Assembly (NCBI GenBank): GCA_009602725.1
Contig: WELB01000219.1
Span: 1-44,115, forward strand
Direction of reading: 5' to 3'
Length of the DNA: 44,115 nucleotides
Origin: Spirogloea muscicola
Taxonomy: Eukaryota; Streptophyta; Zygnematophyceae; Spirogloeales; Spirogloeaceae
This document shows, piece by piece, positions 22,030 to 33,205 of the stretch. The stretch's first letter is position 1. Every line of letters begins with the position of its first letter. The notes beneath the pieces are model-generated. The model saw nothing but the letters and a program-made list of their open reading frames with translations, was not told where the DNA came from and searched no databases. The translations under genes and the position numbers were made by a program.

Positions 22030-22048
22030 GGGCTGGCCTCTCACAGCC
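22030..22048 (+). repeat. LINE-tail hairpin
   Basis: Perfect consensus core GGGCTGGCCTCTCACAGCC. The 21516-22966 stretch around it shows no recognised gene. One open frame (22411-22728, minus) lacks any domain signal. Confidence 0.65.
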
Positions 22049-22966
22049 ATCCCCTTACTCAGGAAAAGCTGTTATCCCTCGCCTCTCTCGGGCCACACCG
22101 TCACTCCTACCTCTCCTTTCCACTCACTTGTCCGGCAACTTCGGGTGCCTCAACGACCTTGTGCTGTGCCGCCATCATGACGAACTGACGAACTCTTGCC
22201 AAAGTCCCCAATGGCTGGCCCCTCCCAGCTACTATGCTTGATCAAGCTACTTCTGCCTCTCAGCTGTTCACTTGGGTCAGTGCCTACGGAACGACCATGT
22301 TCCTCTCCAGCACTGGTGACCTCAAAGCATAGGGCATGCAGCATGATCTTGTGTGCAGTCGACAGAGGACTGCGGAACAGGCTGGTACGAGTCATCATGT
22401 TATGCCCATTTTATGATTCAAGCAATGGAGTCCCCAATGCATAGAAGCTCTTGGTCACAGCAAGTAGCTCCCTTCTCCGTGCTCCAAGTGCAAGTAACAA
22501 GCAAGGCGATCGACCTCCCGCTGGAGAGATATGTTGAGAAGCTACTTTCAGAACGGCCAGTGCATGTATGACGAACTGCCAGTACTTGCTGCAATGGACT
22601 CCAGAATTAAGAGTCGGAGAGTACGCCCCAAGTGATTGATGTTCAATGTGAACCTCTGTCCTCCTAAGGGCCACCAAGAGCTCAGTGAAGCACAGAGCCA
22701 CATGCGTTCTGTCAAGGACAGCGAGCAACTCTAAGAATGATCAATGGGAGCTGTCATGCCAAGTGGAGAGGAAGAAGAAAGTGGCACAGGAGCTCTTCTG
22801 CTTCAACTTCTAATTCTTGTATTTGTCTATTGTCCTGCATAATCAGGACCTATGGTGGCTAAGGATGCCTCTGGCAGGCAGCAAACTGTGCACTCCAAAA
22901 TGTGTACTCCAGTGGTCCCAAAAGTGTGGACGCAGAGCTGCCATCCTCATGACTAAGCAATTGCTT

Positions 22967-24471
22967 TTACACAGTCTGCGCAATGGCAGACCCTCGCCAC
23001 CGCGCAGCTCCTATCTCATGGAGGGCAGCCTCCAGCTGGCGGAGGGCCTCGGCATCGTCCACTGTGCTTCGTGGTTGGCACCAGCTATCGTGCAGCACCA
23101 CATCATCCACGTCCCTGTGGCGCAGCATCAAGCTCCGGCAGTTTCATTTGTTGGCAGGCGCCCAGGCAATCATCCTGCGGTGAGAAGCTCAAGAATGGCC
23201 ACAGAGTCCTACCTTCTGAGCGAGAGCACCTCAAGGTTGGTCAGCAGCAAACTCCGGTGGTCGAGCAGCGCAGCTTGTACATTCGGCTTGCCCACTGTAC
23301 GCACGGCAGCCTCGGCCAGGACAGCCTCCAGCGATGCATGCCGACGCATAAGCTTGAGAGCCGTTCGTCTGCCGAAGCCGGGAGCCAGGTGAGCGAGGCC
23401 GGGTACTGAGTCGCTGGGGTCCCCCAGCATGGCCCCTGCTATGGGCAATCAAGTAATCACATTCAGGGTGCCAGTTAGAAGGTCAAAAATAATTTCACAG
23501 CAACTAGTCCTTGTAGCAAAAAAGATCTCATGATGTTGTAATCATGACTATCAAACAAGATTGTCAGAACCTATCTAGGAATCTGCTTTGAGGTCGTACC
23601 ATCAATTATCAACAGGGAGGCTGAAGAACTTACGGAGGCCGAGCTCGGCGGACGGGTGGCAACCATGCTGGGCCTCAAAGTGGGCGGCCGTGTAGAACGA
23701 CCAGCGCCCGAGGTCGGGCCGGGGCACAGCCAGCTGGACGCGGTCGCATGCCAAGAGCTGCCGGAAGTCGGCGTCGGGGGACGCGACGACCACGGCGAGG
23801 CCGCGCGCCAGCGCCTGGCTCGCCAGCGTCGCGACAACGTCGTCGGCCTCTGCGTCCTCCACCCTGACGACCTGGGCGACATCCATAGCCATCGTTCACG
23901 GAGGAGTCCGTCGGTATGTGGGTCCAGAGCGCAGCAAGGTGACGTACGCCAGAGTGAGCAGCCGGGGCCTGCGGTGACTCACAGGCACGTGGCACTGCCC
24001 CAGGAAGCGGTGCAGCAGCGGCATGGCCTCCCGGAGGTCGGCCTCGCCGGTGGCTCTGGGCACGGCCCTGCCGCGGCCCGCTGCGAGCTCCCGGAACCTG
24101 TTCCTGGCGCCCTTGTAGGTCGGCAGCAGCCGGCGGCGGTACTCGTTGCCCCGCTGCCCGTCAAACACCTGCGCAGCAGCGGCACAGGCCATGGCCGCCG
24201 CCGCAGCTCAGCGGGCAGCCAGCGAGGGCTCCTGTGACGAGCTGGAAGCTCAGCGGCGCTTGGGCTGGGTGCGCACCGCCACCACGGGGTCGCGCTGCGT
24301 GACGGTGGAGAGGAGGAGGCGCATCCAGAAGGTGAAGCGCGACGGCGCCGGCGCCGCACCGTCGTAGCACAACGGCGGCACGTCCACCAGGAACACGCGA
24401 CCGGCCCGCCGCTCAAGAGCGCCGCCGCCGCCGCCGCCGCGCGCCCCCTGCCGCGGCGCCTCCCGCCGCCG
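22967..24471 (-). CDS. Organellar-type 5'-3' exonuclease (PolA N-terminal/FEN-like), 5' partial
   Basis: FEN-superfamily 5'-3' exonuclease resembling the plant organellar exonucleases (OEX) and the bacterial PolI 5' nuclease domain. Exons (minus): 24471-24277 (partial), 24168-23983, 23871-23634, 23435-23213, 23114-22967; phases 0,0,1,2 all match and give 329 residues. Active-site acids lie in VFLVDVPPLCYDG, VFDGQRGN, VEDAEADDVVATLA, ASPDADFRQLLA and LGDPSDSVPG. The lysine-containing LPTYKGARNRF and a helix-3-turn-helix (APGFGRRTALKLMRRHASLE) follow the family order. It should process flaps or RNA primers in mitochondria or plastids. The N-terminus, expected to hold the transit peptide, runs into the 354-base gap. 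The visible N-terminal stretch is Arg/Gly-rich, consistent with a targeting region. Confidence 0.92.
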
Positions 24472-24825
24472 NNNNNNNNNNNNNNNNNNNNNNNNNNNNN
24501 NNNNNNNNNNNNNNNNNNNNNNNNNNNNNNNNNNNNNNNNNNNNNNNNNNNNNNNNNNNNNNNNNNNNNNNNNNNNNNNNNNNNNNNNNNNNNNNNNNNN
24601 NNNNNNNNNNNNNNNNNNNNNNNNNNNNNNNNNNNNNNNNNNNNNNNNNNNNNNNNNNNNNNNNNNNNNNNNNNNNNNNNNNNNNNNNNNNNNNNNNNNN
24701 NNNNNNNNNNNNNNNNNNNNNNNNNNNNNNNNNNNNNNNNNNNNNNNNNNNNNNNNNNNNNNNNNNNNNNNNNNNNNNNNNNNNNNNNNNNNNNNNNNNN
24801 NNNNNNNNNNNNNNNNNNNNNNNNN
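24472..24825. other. Assembly gap (354 N)
   Basis: Run of N between the exonuclease (-) and the transporter (+), next to a CCG-triplet tract. The shared divergent promoter and the exonuclease start codon should lie here. Confidence 0.95.
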
Positions 24826-24891
24826 CGCGCCGGGCGGCGCTGGCCGGGGGCCAGCGTGACCGGGGCGGGCGAGGCAATGAGGCCGACGGCG

Positions 24892-27675
24892 ATGGCCTCC
24901 AGGCGATCTTACGACCGCCTGGTGGACGCCGACGACGACGGCTCCGCCGGAGCCGTCGGCGCCGGCAGTGGCGCCGGCGACGCCGGCGGCGGCGCTCACG
25001 CGCACCACGTGGCGGCCGAGAAGCTCTACCTCGGGCTCAGCATGCTGGGCGTCGTCGCAACGCACTGGCTATCGCTCGCGCTCGCCGAGGTGCGCACTGG
25101 AGGCCATGACGTCTCCACTTCAACGCCACAAGCCGTCACATGCCAGCCTTCTGTTAGTGGCGGCGCGAGCCTGATGGCGAGCCATGGCCGCAGCAGGTCC
25201 TGGTGGACCGGCCCGTCTACGGGCCAGGCGGCCAGAGCCTGGCGCACTTCCCGCGCCCCCTCGCCCTCCTCGGCACGCTGCTCACCTTCGCGGCGGCGCT
25301 CGCCGCCCTCCTCGTGCGTCCGCTCGCCGCATGGAAGCGCTGCGATTCTACACACTGTGCTACCTCAAACACGCATGATTGCATGACATCTTATGCGCTG
25401 AGGCTTTATGCGGCATTGCTGATGAGACCACCGCTCTGCTTCTGGCTGCGAACTTGCATGGGAGCAGTTTACGCAGCCGCCAGCGTATCCAGACGGCGCC
25501 CCGGCGTCCTATGCGGGCATCGCCGCGGCCACCACGGCGGCGTCTTTGAGCCAGCACGAGGTTCGGGCCTCTCGAAACGTTAGCACGCGTATGCAGAGCT
25601 AATGGAGGGTCTTACTCGCTTATCGTGTGTCGGTCACCTTCACAATCTGCTTTTCTAATACGCTGTGCTGGCACTGCCGCTGCCGCAGCTCCCGAAGCTT
25701 CTGCCAGGAGCCGCTGGCATGCCGCTGGTGTGGGAAGGAGGCGTGGCATTCTGCGTCATCGTGAGACTCCGCCGCTCTCCTTGCCACGGGCTGCGTCCTC
25801 TGCTTGCACCTAGTCCGCTTGCGCAGGCAGGCACCAAGTCTGAGCGCACATGCTTGCAGTAAGTGCGGCTCCTGAGAGCTGAGGTCATGCCGTAACAAGG
25901 CCATGGCCGCCTGGCACATGTTCGCACACACTTTTGTACAAGAGGGAGCTCTCAGTGCTTCCGGAGTGATGTGTCTGCCAGGTGTGGCAGCTGGTGATCA
26001 TGAAGGCGCAGCCATCTCGCACGACCTGGTTGTTAGGAGTCGGATTCCTTCTTGGCAGCCTCCTCTCCTGCCTGCCCTGGGTGACCACATCAATCACACA
26101 AGAAATGACAGAGTGTGCAATCGTGTGAGGCTTGCTGCAAGCGTTCTTTTGTTGTTGGATGCAGACTGAGAAACGGCCCCCTTGCTGCAATTGCAGGCAT
26201 TTTCTGACACCAGTCCGAAGTATCTTGCCGGCCGTTGGATCCTGCTCAGCATCACAGCAGGCATTGGATGTGGGGTGTTGCTCGTGATGTAAGGTCCCCC
26301 CATGTGTGCCTGCTGTGCAAGCTGGCCCAATCTGCTTCAGTAGCAAGACATGCTTGGAAGTTTTGCAGCTTCATGTCATCTTTCGAAAGCTGGTGCTGCA
26401 CTTGTGTGTGCCAAGACAGGGGTGTCACTCATGTAGGCCATTGGCAGCCGCTGATGATCTAATGTGATTGCCTTACTGTTGTCTGCGTGAATGGCAGGGG
26501 AGCAGCATTGAGTCAAGCCTGGCAGGACAAGCTGTACCAGAAGGAGGGCATGTCAGTGTGCGAACAAGTGGTCTACATCTCCTTCTTTCTTGCACTGCTC
26601 CAGAGCACTGGTGAGCTTTTCAAGGCAGCATCACAGCCTCTTCTTGTTACTGTGTCATATTCTGCTGCTTGTATTTCTTTTGCGGCTAAGGTTACTTCGC
26701 ATATTCAGGTCAGGTATGTGGTGTGCCTGAAGAAAAAGGCTTGTGTCCGAAAATACCTTCTGCTTCACAGACTGAGCTGTATAGACCCTGACTTTCTGTC
26801 AATATTCTGTGCTGAAAACTTGAAGAGATCTTGATTCTGGATACTCCTAGTAGCTTTTTGCACCTGATCTGGCTTCATCCCCTCAGCCTTGCAAGAGCAC
26901 TCGCTATCGCGACGGTGAGGAAGCACGTGACAGCAACCTCTGCTCAGAAACGAGCCGTACTGTGATTCGTATTGTGCCCTTGCTGTCTTGTTTACGCGTT
27001 TAGTGTGCTGACTGGGGCGCTGATGGTGCCAAGTCCTTGCTTGACTATCTAGCCTGCAGTGATAATGGCCTTCCTCATGTCATACATGCTGCGGCTCTGC
27101 GGAGCTCTTATCTGCGCCATGATTCACCAGGTCACCACACCTCTACTGGGTTCTCTTTCACCGATTGCTAAGCCCCATGCAGTTGCATGAGGATAGCCAA
27201 AGAATTTGCTGCTGCCCAAGCTCTGGCAAATGTGCTCATAGCTGGCTTCATTGGGAGCAGATGCTTATGGTGGTTACCATGGCGTGGGGAGGGAATGCTT
27301 TTGGAGCACTTGACAGGGTCTGGCAGGTCCTTGGCATGGTACGCGTTCCCCTCCTTGCCAAAACCTTTGCTTGTCATGCACAAGCTTTAGTATAGCCAAG
27401 AAGGTTTCGCTCCGCCTTGCTTGAATCAAGAGCCACAAGAACCCCAGGCCTTGCAGCAACGCACATGCCATGGCCACCGTTCTCAGTTGCTTGTCAAGAA
27501 GACATCAGAGCGGTGACATTGCATCTGCTTGTCCAAGCAGGCAGTGATGTCCGCAGTGCTCGCAGTGGCCATGTTGGACCAGCACGTGACCATGATACAG
27601 GCCCAGGGAAATTCGCATATCGAGCTGGAGGAGCTCATCACGCCCAGGAGGGGTCAGCAGGGCGACTTTCTGTAA
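24892..27675 (+). CDS. Multi-pass membrane transporter, probably UAA/SLC35B (nucleotide-sugar or PAPS)
   Basis: Exons with matching phase: 24892-25089, 25197-25313, 25477-25560, 25982-26080, 26197-26288, 26498-26610, 27060-27130, 27261-27326, 27541-27675. One exon is missing between 25560 and 25982 and probably one between 26610 and 27060. Hydrophobic segments include KLYLGLSMLGVVATHWLSLA, LALLGTLLTFAAALAALL, WLLGVGFLLGSLLSCLPW, WILLSITAGIGCGVLLVM and MAFLMSYMLRLCGALICAMI. The family call rests on SQAWQDKLYQKEGMSVCEQV, like the x-Q-D-K-L-x5-MS block of UAA transporters, and on the following helix, GAL block and final helices. The C-terminus is polar (ELEELITPRRGQQ). Such carriers feed Golgi glycosyltransferases or sulfotransferases. 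An in-frame ATG at 24877 is an alternative start. Substrate unknown; another drug/metabolite-superfamily carrier is possible. Confidence 0.6.
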
Positions 27676-28333
27676 GGCCCCTCATCGAGGTGTTAGTGTG
27701 CAGCGAGCCTGACCTCCATCTGCAGTGTCATGGAGTTTAAGCTACGTGCTTTCCTTAGGTCTATGTTCCAGGTCCCCTGGCTGACTTGTGAGGTTGAGCA
27801 CTTATTTACATTTTGCCTGTAAAGTAAATCTCCTTGAGCTTTGAGGGTCACAACCTCGATGCTGAAAGCCATCCAATTTCTTAAGTATTGTGGTGCATGT
27901 GACACGTGAAACTTCGTATCATTTTGACGAGCACTTGTAATAAGGTCATCTGGATATCAGTGCTGCTTGACACAGCTAGGCTGTAGGTTGGGCCAAACAG
28001 CAAACACATTGTTTATGACAGAGGTTGACAAGCTAGTGACCTCCACCAAACTGGGGACTTGACGAGTAGAGCCCTCGTTTAAGGCAATGTACTTTGGACA
28101 AGCCCATGCTTTCAAGCAATGAAGAACAGTGGATGTGCACAATGTCGTAGATAAGGGTGTGAAGACTGCAACTAAGACTCCTCTGATTGTCTGCGTAAAG
28201 CCCGTCTTCTTTGTATCCTGCACATTCTCCAACAGCCCAGACAGCCCCAAGAGCGTCCTGCACCATTGCCCCTCCAAGTAAGGAGTGCACACTTGGGTTG
28301 CAATTCTAGATATCCAATATGCTCTGCTGTGCG
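27676..28333. other. Intergenic, convergent genes
   Basis: About 660 bases between two stop codons. No repeat, RNA gene or conserved coding segment recognised. Confidence 0.5.
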
Positions 28334-29998
28334 TCATTTGTGCTTCCACACAGGCTTGCGCTTGCTCACGAACGCGTCCATGCCCTCCTTCTGATCCTCC
28401 AGCCCAAAGGAGGCGCAAAAGAGTGCGCGTTCCCTCAGAATCCCCTGGCTGAGCCCAAGCTCTGAAGCAGCATTCACAGCCTCCTTGGCCAGCGCCACCG
28501 CCGGGCGTGACAGCTGCGCAATCTTTACGCCCACTGCGACGGCTTCCGCCAGCAGAGTGGCATCATCACCAGCAATCTGAAATAGCAGGCGGAACGGGTC
28601 AGCCTTGCAATGCAAATTGCCAGGCACCAACTCAGTGTTCCTCGCCCTCCTCATGCAGCCAGAAAATAGATAGGGAGGAGCGCAAACTCCAGTGGAAAGG
28701 TACGTACCACTCGGCTGGCGAGGCCCCTCTGAGCAGCCTCATGCGCGTCCATGAACGCAGAGCCGGTGAGGATCACCTCCATGGCTCTCGACTTGCCCAC
28801 CGCACGTGCGAGCCTCTGGGTGCCCCCCATGCCAGGCAGCACCCCCAGCGTGACCTCAGGCTGGCCGAAGATCGCGCGCTCGCCGGCCAGCACTACGTCG
28901 CACATGAGCGCCAGCTCGCAGCCACCGCCCAATGCATACCTGCGCATCATGCTTCCCTTCTCAGAACGTGGAACTTCATAAGTGAGGACGAGCACTCTAA
29001 AGAGCAATGCAACACTCTCTGCTTCTTCACTTGTTTTTTGAATCAGACATGTGAGATGGCCTTGGAACAGATAAGGGAACCAACACCATCGGCAGGCTAC
29101 TGACCCATTGACAGCAGCGATGATCGGCGTCTTGATGGACGCCACAGCGTCCCAACCCGCGAGCATGCCTCCGTGGCGAGCGTCAACGAACGACTTGTCC
29201 TTCATCTCCTTGATGTCGGCGCCGGCAGCAAAGGCCTTACCCTCGCCCGTCAGCACGATAGCCCCCACCTGCGCACATGGTGCTCGGCAGTGCAAGCTGC
29301 ACGTAGCTTGTAGCTGGTATGAGGCTTCGCTGACCACAGCTCTGCCGCTCCAGCGACCACCATTGAGCCCAAGAAAGCTGAAGGCCTTGCATCGCTACCT
29401 GGGGCGCTGCGTCCAGAGCGCGGAAGGCGGCCACGACGTCCCGCAGGAGGCCCTCGGACAGCGCGTTGAGCGCCTTGGGCCTGGCCAGGCGCACCAGGCC
29501 TACCGCGCCGCCCTCCACAAGCTCCACCTTGATGTGCTCGTAGCTCTTGCCGGCAGCCGTGCTTCCGTCTGCCGCACTGGCGACCGCACTGCCAGCCGCG
29601 GCGGCGTGGCTCCGATGGCCGCGACCTGCGCTCGCCCAGCCCTCGCCCCGAAGCCCGTGCCAGGCGCCCGACGGCTCTGCTCCGCCACGAGGGCCTGGAC
29701 GGCCAGGACACAGCCGGGGCGACGCGCTCGCCGCCGTCGTTGAGAGGCCTTGCCGCCAGCACCCACTTAGCACGTCGCTTGCTGGCGGCGGCGGCTCGAC
29801 GATGGGTCCGGCGGCGGCCGGGAGCCATGGCAGGGCTCGAGGGACGAGGCAGCAGCGGCGTGAGAACGGCGCACCGTCGCCCATCTGTGGCGCACCGCCG
29901 CATCGTGGCCGCGCTGGCGGGGAGGCGGCTCCGCGGCTCCCCACGACGGGCCCTCGCACCGCGAGCGCCCGGCGCAGCGGCGCGGAGCGTGCGGCCAT
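28334..29998 (-). CDS. Enoyl-CoA hydratase (crotonase family), probably mitochondrial
   Basis: Exons (minus): 29998-29399, 29268-29105, 28939-28708, 28576-28334, phases 0, 2, 0; 412 residues. The crotonase fold starts near residue 152 ([20 protein letters not shown]). It contains [27 protein letters not shown] (oxyanion hole), IIAAVNG+[12 protein letters not shown] (first catalytic Glu), [20 protein letters not shown] (second catalytic Glu) and a C-terminal helix ending KRKPVWKHK, as in ECHS1. Both catalytic glutamates are present, so water addition to 2-enoyl-CoA in beta-oxidation is expected. The N-terminus [20 protein letters not shown] is Arg/Ala-rich without acidic residues, typical of a mitochondrial presequence, but the whole extension is about 150 residues, far longer than usual. 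It may hide an intron (for example from a gtgctgg donor near its middle). Divergent from the MGST3 gene. Confidence 0.93.
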
Positions 29999-30004
29999 GG
30001 CCGG

Positions 30005-30005
<1 letters not shown>

Positions 30006-30034
<29 letters not shown>
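30006..30034. repeat. (CCG)n trinucleotide repeat
   Basis: Uninterrupted CCG run just upstream of the enoyl-CoA hydratase start, in the divergent promoter or its 5' UTR. Confidence 0.85.
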
Positions 30035-30036
<2 letters not shown>

Positions 30037-30234
30037 ACCCGGCGCGGTGATGGGCGGGATCACGGCTCTGACTGCGTCAGCTCAGCTGAGCGAGCGCCCT
30101 GCCTGCCTTAGCCTGTGGCTCCGTCAAATTTATTTATGAGCACCCTCTGCACGCACCTGGCCGGCTCTCACACCCAGCACCTTTGGACACCAGCAGCCGC
30201 ATTATTTCCGTCACTCAATGCACTCTCCTCCCTC

Positions 30235-30357
30235 TCTCTTGCTCGACTCTTCTTCGACTTACGTACATTTTGTCCAATATGCTTGCCTTTGTACTTGGCC
30301 ACACATGGCCTCCCCATCTCTTAATATACACGCATTTCTCTTGCTCGACTCTTCTTC
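30235..30357 (+). mobile_element. 81-bp LINE-tail insertion with perfect 21-bp target-site duplication
   Basis: Two identical 21-base copies (30235-30255 and 30337-30357, beginning TCTCTTGCTCGACTC) flank 81 bases. The insert is closely related to the end of the long LINE at 43741-43812: a CGTACATTT start, CCTTTGTACTTGGCC, the GGCCA(CACA)TGGCC hairpin and CATCTCTTAATA-type end. It is an extremely 5'-truncated retroposition event, in the intergenic region between the enoyl-CoA hydratase (-) and MGST3 (+) start codons. Confidence 0.93.
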
Positions 30358-30463
30358 ACCTCCTGTGGCTGTCGAACCCGACCGTCGGGGCGCCCGCTCC
30401 GCGCCGCCAGCCAGGCTGCTCCGCGGGCCCGCTTAGGGAGACCCCGGCTCCTCGACGCCGGCC

Positions 30464-31965
30464 ATGGCTGCGGCCGCGCTGCCGGCCGCCGCCCGCGCTG
30501 TGGCGGCTCCTGCGGCTCCCCTCCGCCCGCAGGTGAGGACGGCCCGCTGCGCCCCCGAGCTCCTCGCTCGCCTGCTCGCCGCTGGAAGGTGCCCATCTTG
30601 CCGCTCGGGCCCCACTTGACGCACAAGCGAGGATAAGCACCCGGCAGTGCAGCCACTGAAGTTGTTGGACGCTGATAGGCAGCGCCGTGGAACGCAGCCG
30701 AGCGCCGCCGGCCTCAGCTCAGTGGGGCCGCCGACTTGCAGGTGGCCAGCTCGACGGCCTTGAGGCCCTTGGACAGGCCGGCGCCCCGGTGCCGCTGTTC
30801 CCCAGTGGTCCGGTGCGCTGCCCCGCAGGCCGCCCACGGTGTTCTGCAGATGTTGCCGCCCGAATTTGGCTACGTCGCTCTCACGGCCGCCGCCAGCACG
30901 GCCCTTATCGGCTGGCAGACCTTTCAAGTCTGTACTGCTGAGACCAGCGAACGACCTTGGCATAGGGCAAGCTGAGAATGCTTCATACGAAAAGGATAGC
31001 CAATGGCAGCACCTGCACATGATGCCGATGCCATGGCCTGCTCATGCACCCACGTGGCCTGCCTCGCTGCAGGTGGCGAAGCAACGCCGGAAGGCCGGCG
31101 TGCCATACCCCAAGGTCAGTGCTAGCCGGCCCGCTCGCCTGCCTTTACACTGACATACTCGCCCCGTGAGTTGCAACGAGCACAGCAGAGTCATTGCTAC
31201 ACCAGAGCACTGCAGCAATGAATCTGGCGGTTGTCCTGGCACGCAGCCTATTCTGCCAATCTGTGCGATAGCCTTTCCCCACACAAATCAGATAAATGCG
31301 GGGATAAGCGTGCTTTCAGATGTTCGAGGACAAGGATGACTCGGTCTTCAATTGCTACCAGCGCGCGCACCAAAACACCATGGAGAGCTACCCTGCCTTT
31401 ATAGCTATGCTTTTGCTCTCGGGCCTTGCATACCCCTTGACTGCAGCAGTGTACGTACTCATGAATTCACAACTCGACCCACAACACAACCTGCACGTGG
31501 CCGCTTGCATTACTTTGCTGCACGCGTTGTTGTCAGCTGCTCTCTCTAGCAGTGCTGCTGCATAGAGTGCAGTAGACGTCACCGCAAGTAATCAGTTGGG
31601 GTCAATCTTTGCAGGTTTGGCACCGTCTGGATCGTTGGCAGATTGGTCTACTCCATGGGGTAAGCTTTCCTGGTGTGCGACCAGGAGTTACATTGGACTT
31701 GTCTAACTCAGATTCAGGTGGTTTCAAGCACAAGTCAAATTGGTCTGGTCTGGTGCTTTGCAGCATGAGATTTGACGTACACTGGCCTTCCTTCCACACA
31801 GCTCGCCTTGGCAGACATTGCCTGACTACTTTGAGAAGCGCTTCTGTCAGGTACTACTCTGGTGACCCCAAGAAGCGACACCAGGGTGCATGGCACAGCT
31901 TCGGCCTCATGGGTCTCATTGGAACAGCTTGCGTGTTTGCATTTCGGCAGCTGGGGGTGGCTTAG
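30464..31965 (+). CDS. Microsomal glutathione S-transferase 3-like (MAPEG family)
   Basis: Six exons: 30464-30532, 30850-30927, 31073-31114, 31320-31450, 31615-31659, 31851-31965; all phases match and give 159 residues. MAPEG proteins are trimeric four-helix membrane enzymes of the ER or plastid/mitochondrial envelopes with glutathione-dependent transferase or peroxidase activity. MGST3 hallmarks: LPPEFGYVALTAAASTALIG (helix 1), VAKQRRKAGVPYPK, FNCYQRAHQNTMESYP (the R-x-H-Q-N-x-x-E glutathione site), GLAYPLTAAV, VWIVGRLVYSMGYYSGDPKK and a final hydrophobic helix. The first exon adds an Ala/Pro-rich leader (MAAAALPAAARAVAAPAAPL), perhaps a targeting peptide; translation from the ATG at 30850 would instead give a standard N-terminus. 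Shares its upstream region with the enoyl-CoA hydratase, where a LINE tail has inserted. Confidence 0.93.
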
Positions 31966-32396
31966 AGTACGTCCATCATGCAGACCCTTCCACCCTCGGC
32001 ATTTGTGTGGTGCTCCAGGCTGAGGATTTTGGAAGCTTGGTTATGGAACTTGATAGCTAGCATATGCAGTAGCCTGTGGTAATTAGCCTGTGGTAATGCT
32101 TCAGAATCATAAGTGCTGACCTGGACAGACTAAAACCCCGTTCATCCACAAGCACTTTTCGCTCTCCCTGCCTCAATCATGCAAATGCCAAAGGGCAGCA
32201 TTCACATCTGTCGCATTCCGTATATGGTGGCCGGTGCTGCAAACAATCAGCATCCTAGGCACACACATGAAGCAGCCAACAGCCGTAACTCACCTGAGGC
32301 CGTGGCTCTTGCTTTGCAACTTTGCCATCTGTGACTTCTAACATGTGCGTGCAATATGTGTGCACGATGTGGCTGTGAAAAAGGGGAAGACCGCAC
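31966..32396. other. Intergenic, no feature seen
   Basis: Downstream of the MGST3 gene. A short near-tandem repeat AGCCTGTGGTAAT at about 32070-32097 is the only structure noted. Confidence 0.5.
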
Positions 32397-32935
32397 ATCG
32401 CGCCTCTGCGGTGCGCATGAAGTGAAAGGGTGGCCAACATAAGGCAATGCACTGTTCAGGCAAAAGCTAGCGAAGGAGGCTGTAAACGAAGCTGCTCTCT
32501 GGAATAGCAGGGTGTGACAGGCCAGCCCACAGAAATGGCTAAATAAGGTCCACCGCCGGAACGAGGCGAGGAAGCGGAAAGGGGCGAGGTCTGTGGAAAC
32601 CCAGCTCAGAAAGAATGGACGAGGACAAGGAGGAAGTGAAAAGGCCTTCCTCTTCTTCCAGTAGAGGGCGATGGCTGTCACTAGCCAGCCCAGAAATATG
32701 ATTTTTTTTGGGTTTAAGGTTTAGGGTTTAGGGTTTTAGGTTTTAGGGTTTCAGGTTTCGAAGGGGCCAGGTATGAGCTAAAAGCCACACAAGCGACTCC
32801 AAGTGATCCGGAAAGCTGATATGAAAGAGCGGCTCGAGAGAGAGCGAGATAAGTCAGCGGTGCGCATGAAATGAAAAGGGTGGCCAATACAAGCCAGTAA
32901 CGTCGTTCAGGGCAAAAAGTAGTGCAGGAACATGA
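32397..32935 (-). repeat. Nested LINE tails, minus orientation
   Basis: The unit GTGCGCATGAARTGAAA...GGTGGCCAA...GTTCAGG occurs at about 32410-32465 and again at 32858-32925, and also in the 20.34 kb remnant. Between the two copies are GGCC/CAGCC hairpin tails at about 32510-32530, 32590-32620 and 32673-32691. Several truncated insertions are therefore stacked here. Confidence 0.75.
32706..32760. repeat. Interstitial telomere-like tract inside a LINE tail
   Basis: A T run, then TTTAGGG units with one-base variants (TTTAAGG, TTTTAGG, TTTCAGG). The flanks, CCAGCCCAGAAA to the left and TCGAAGGGGCCAGG to the right, are continuous sequence in the related tails at 17.3 and 39.3 kb. The tract interrupts the element. 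Confidence 0.85.
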
Positions 32936-33205
32936 ACAGACTCGCCCATCGCCCATGGCACATGAGCGAGGCGAGAAGGTGGGCGCGGGGGCCCGCCGGC
33001 GAGGGTGCTGGCGCCAGCAGCTGCCGCGCAGCTGCGTCTGAAGCCGCAGGGAAGGCGCGCAGCCGCCGGCGGGGCGCGTCTCAGCATCCGGGGTGCGGAG
33101 GGAGGAGGGGGGGAGGAGGGGGGTGCCTGCGCCTTCCCAGAAGGGCACCTTGCCTGGGGGCTTGACTTCCTCCCCCTCCCCTCCGCCCTCCCTCTCCCCC
33201 TGCCC

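Noticed and set aside
16681-22048. Repeated 19-mer resembling a CRISPR-like or tandem repeat array
   Set aside because: Spacing is irregular, both orientations occur, and flanks match LINE ORF2 ends and UTRs. It is dispersed retroelement tail, not an array.
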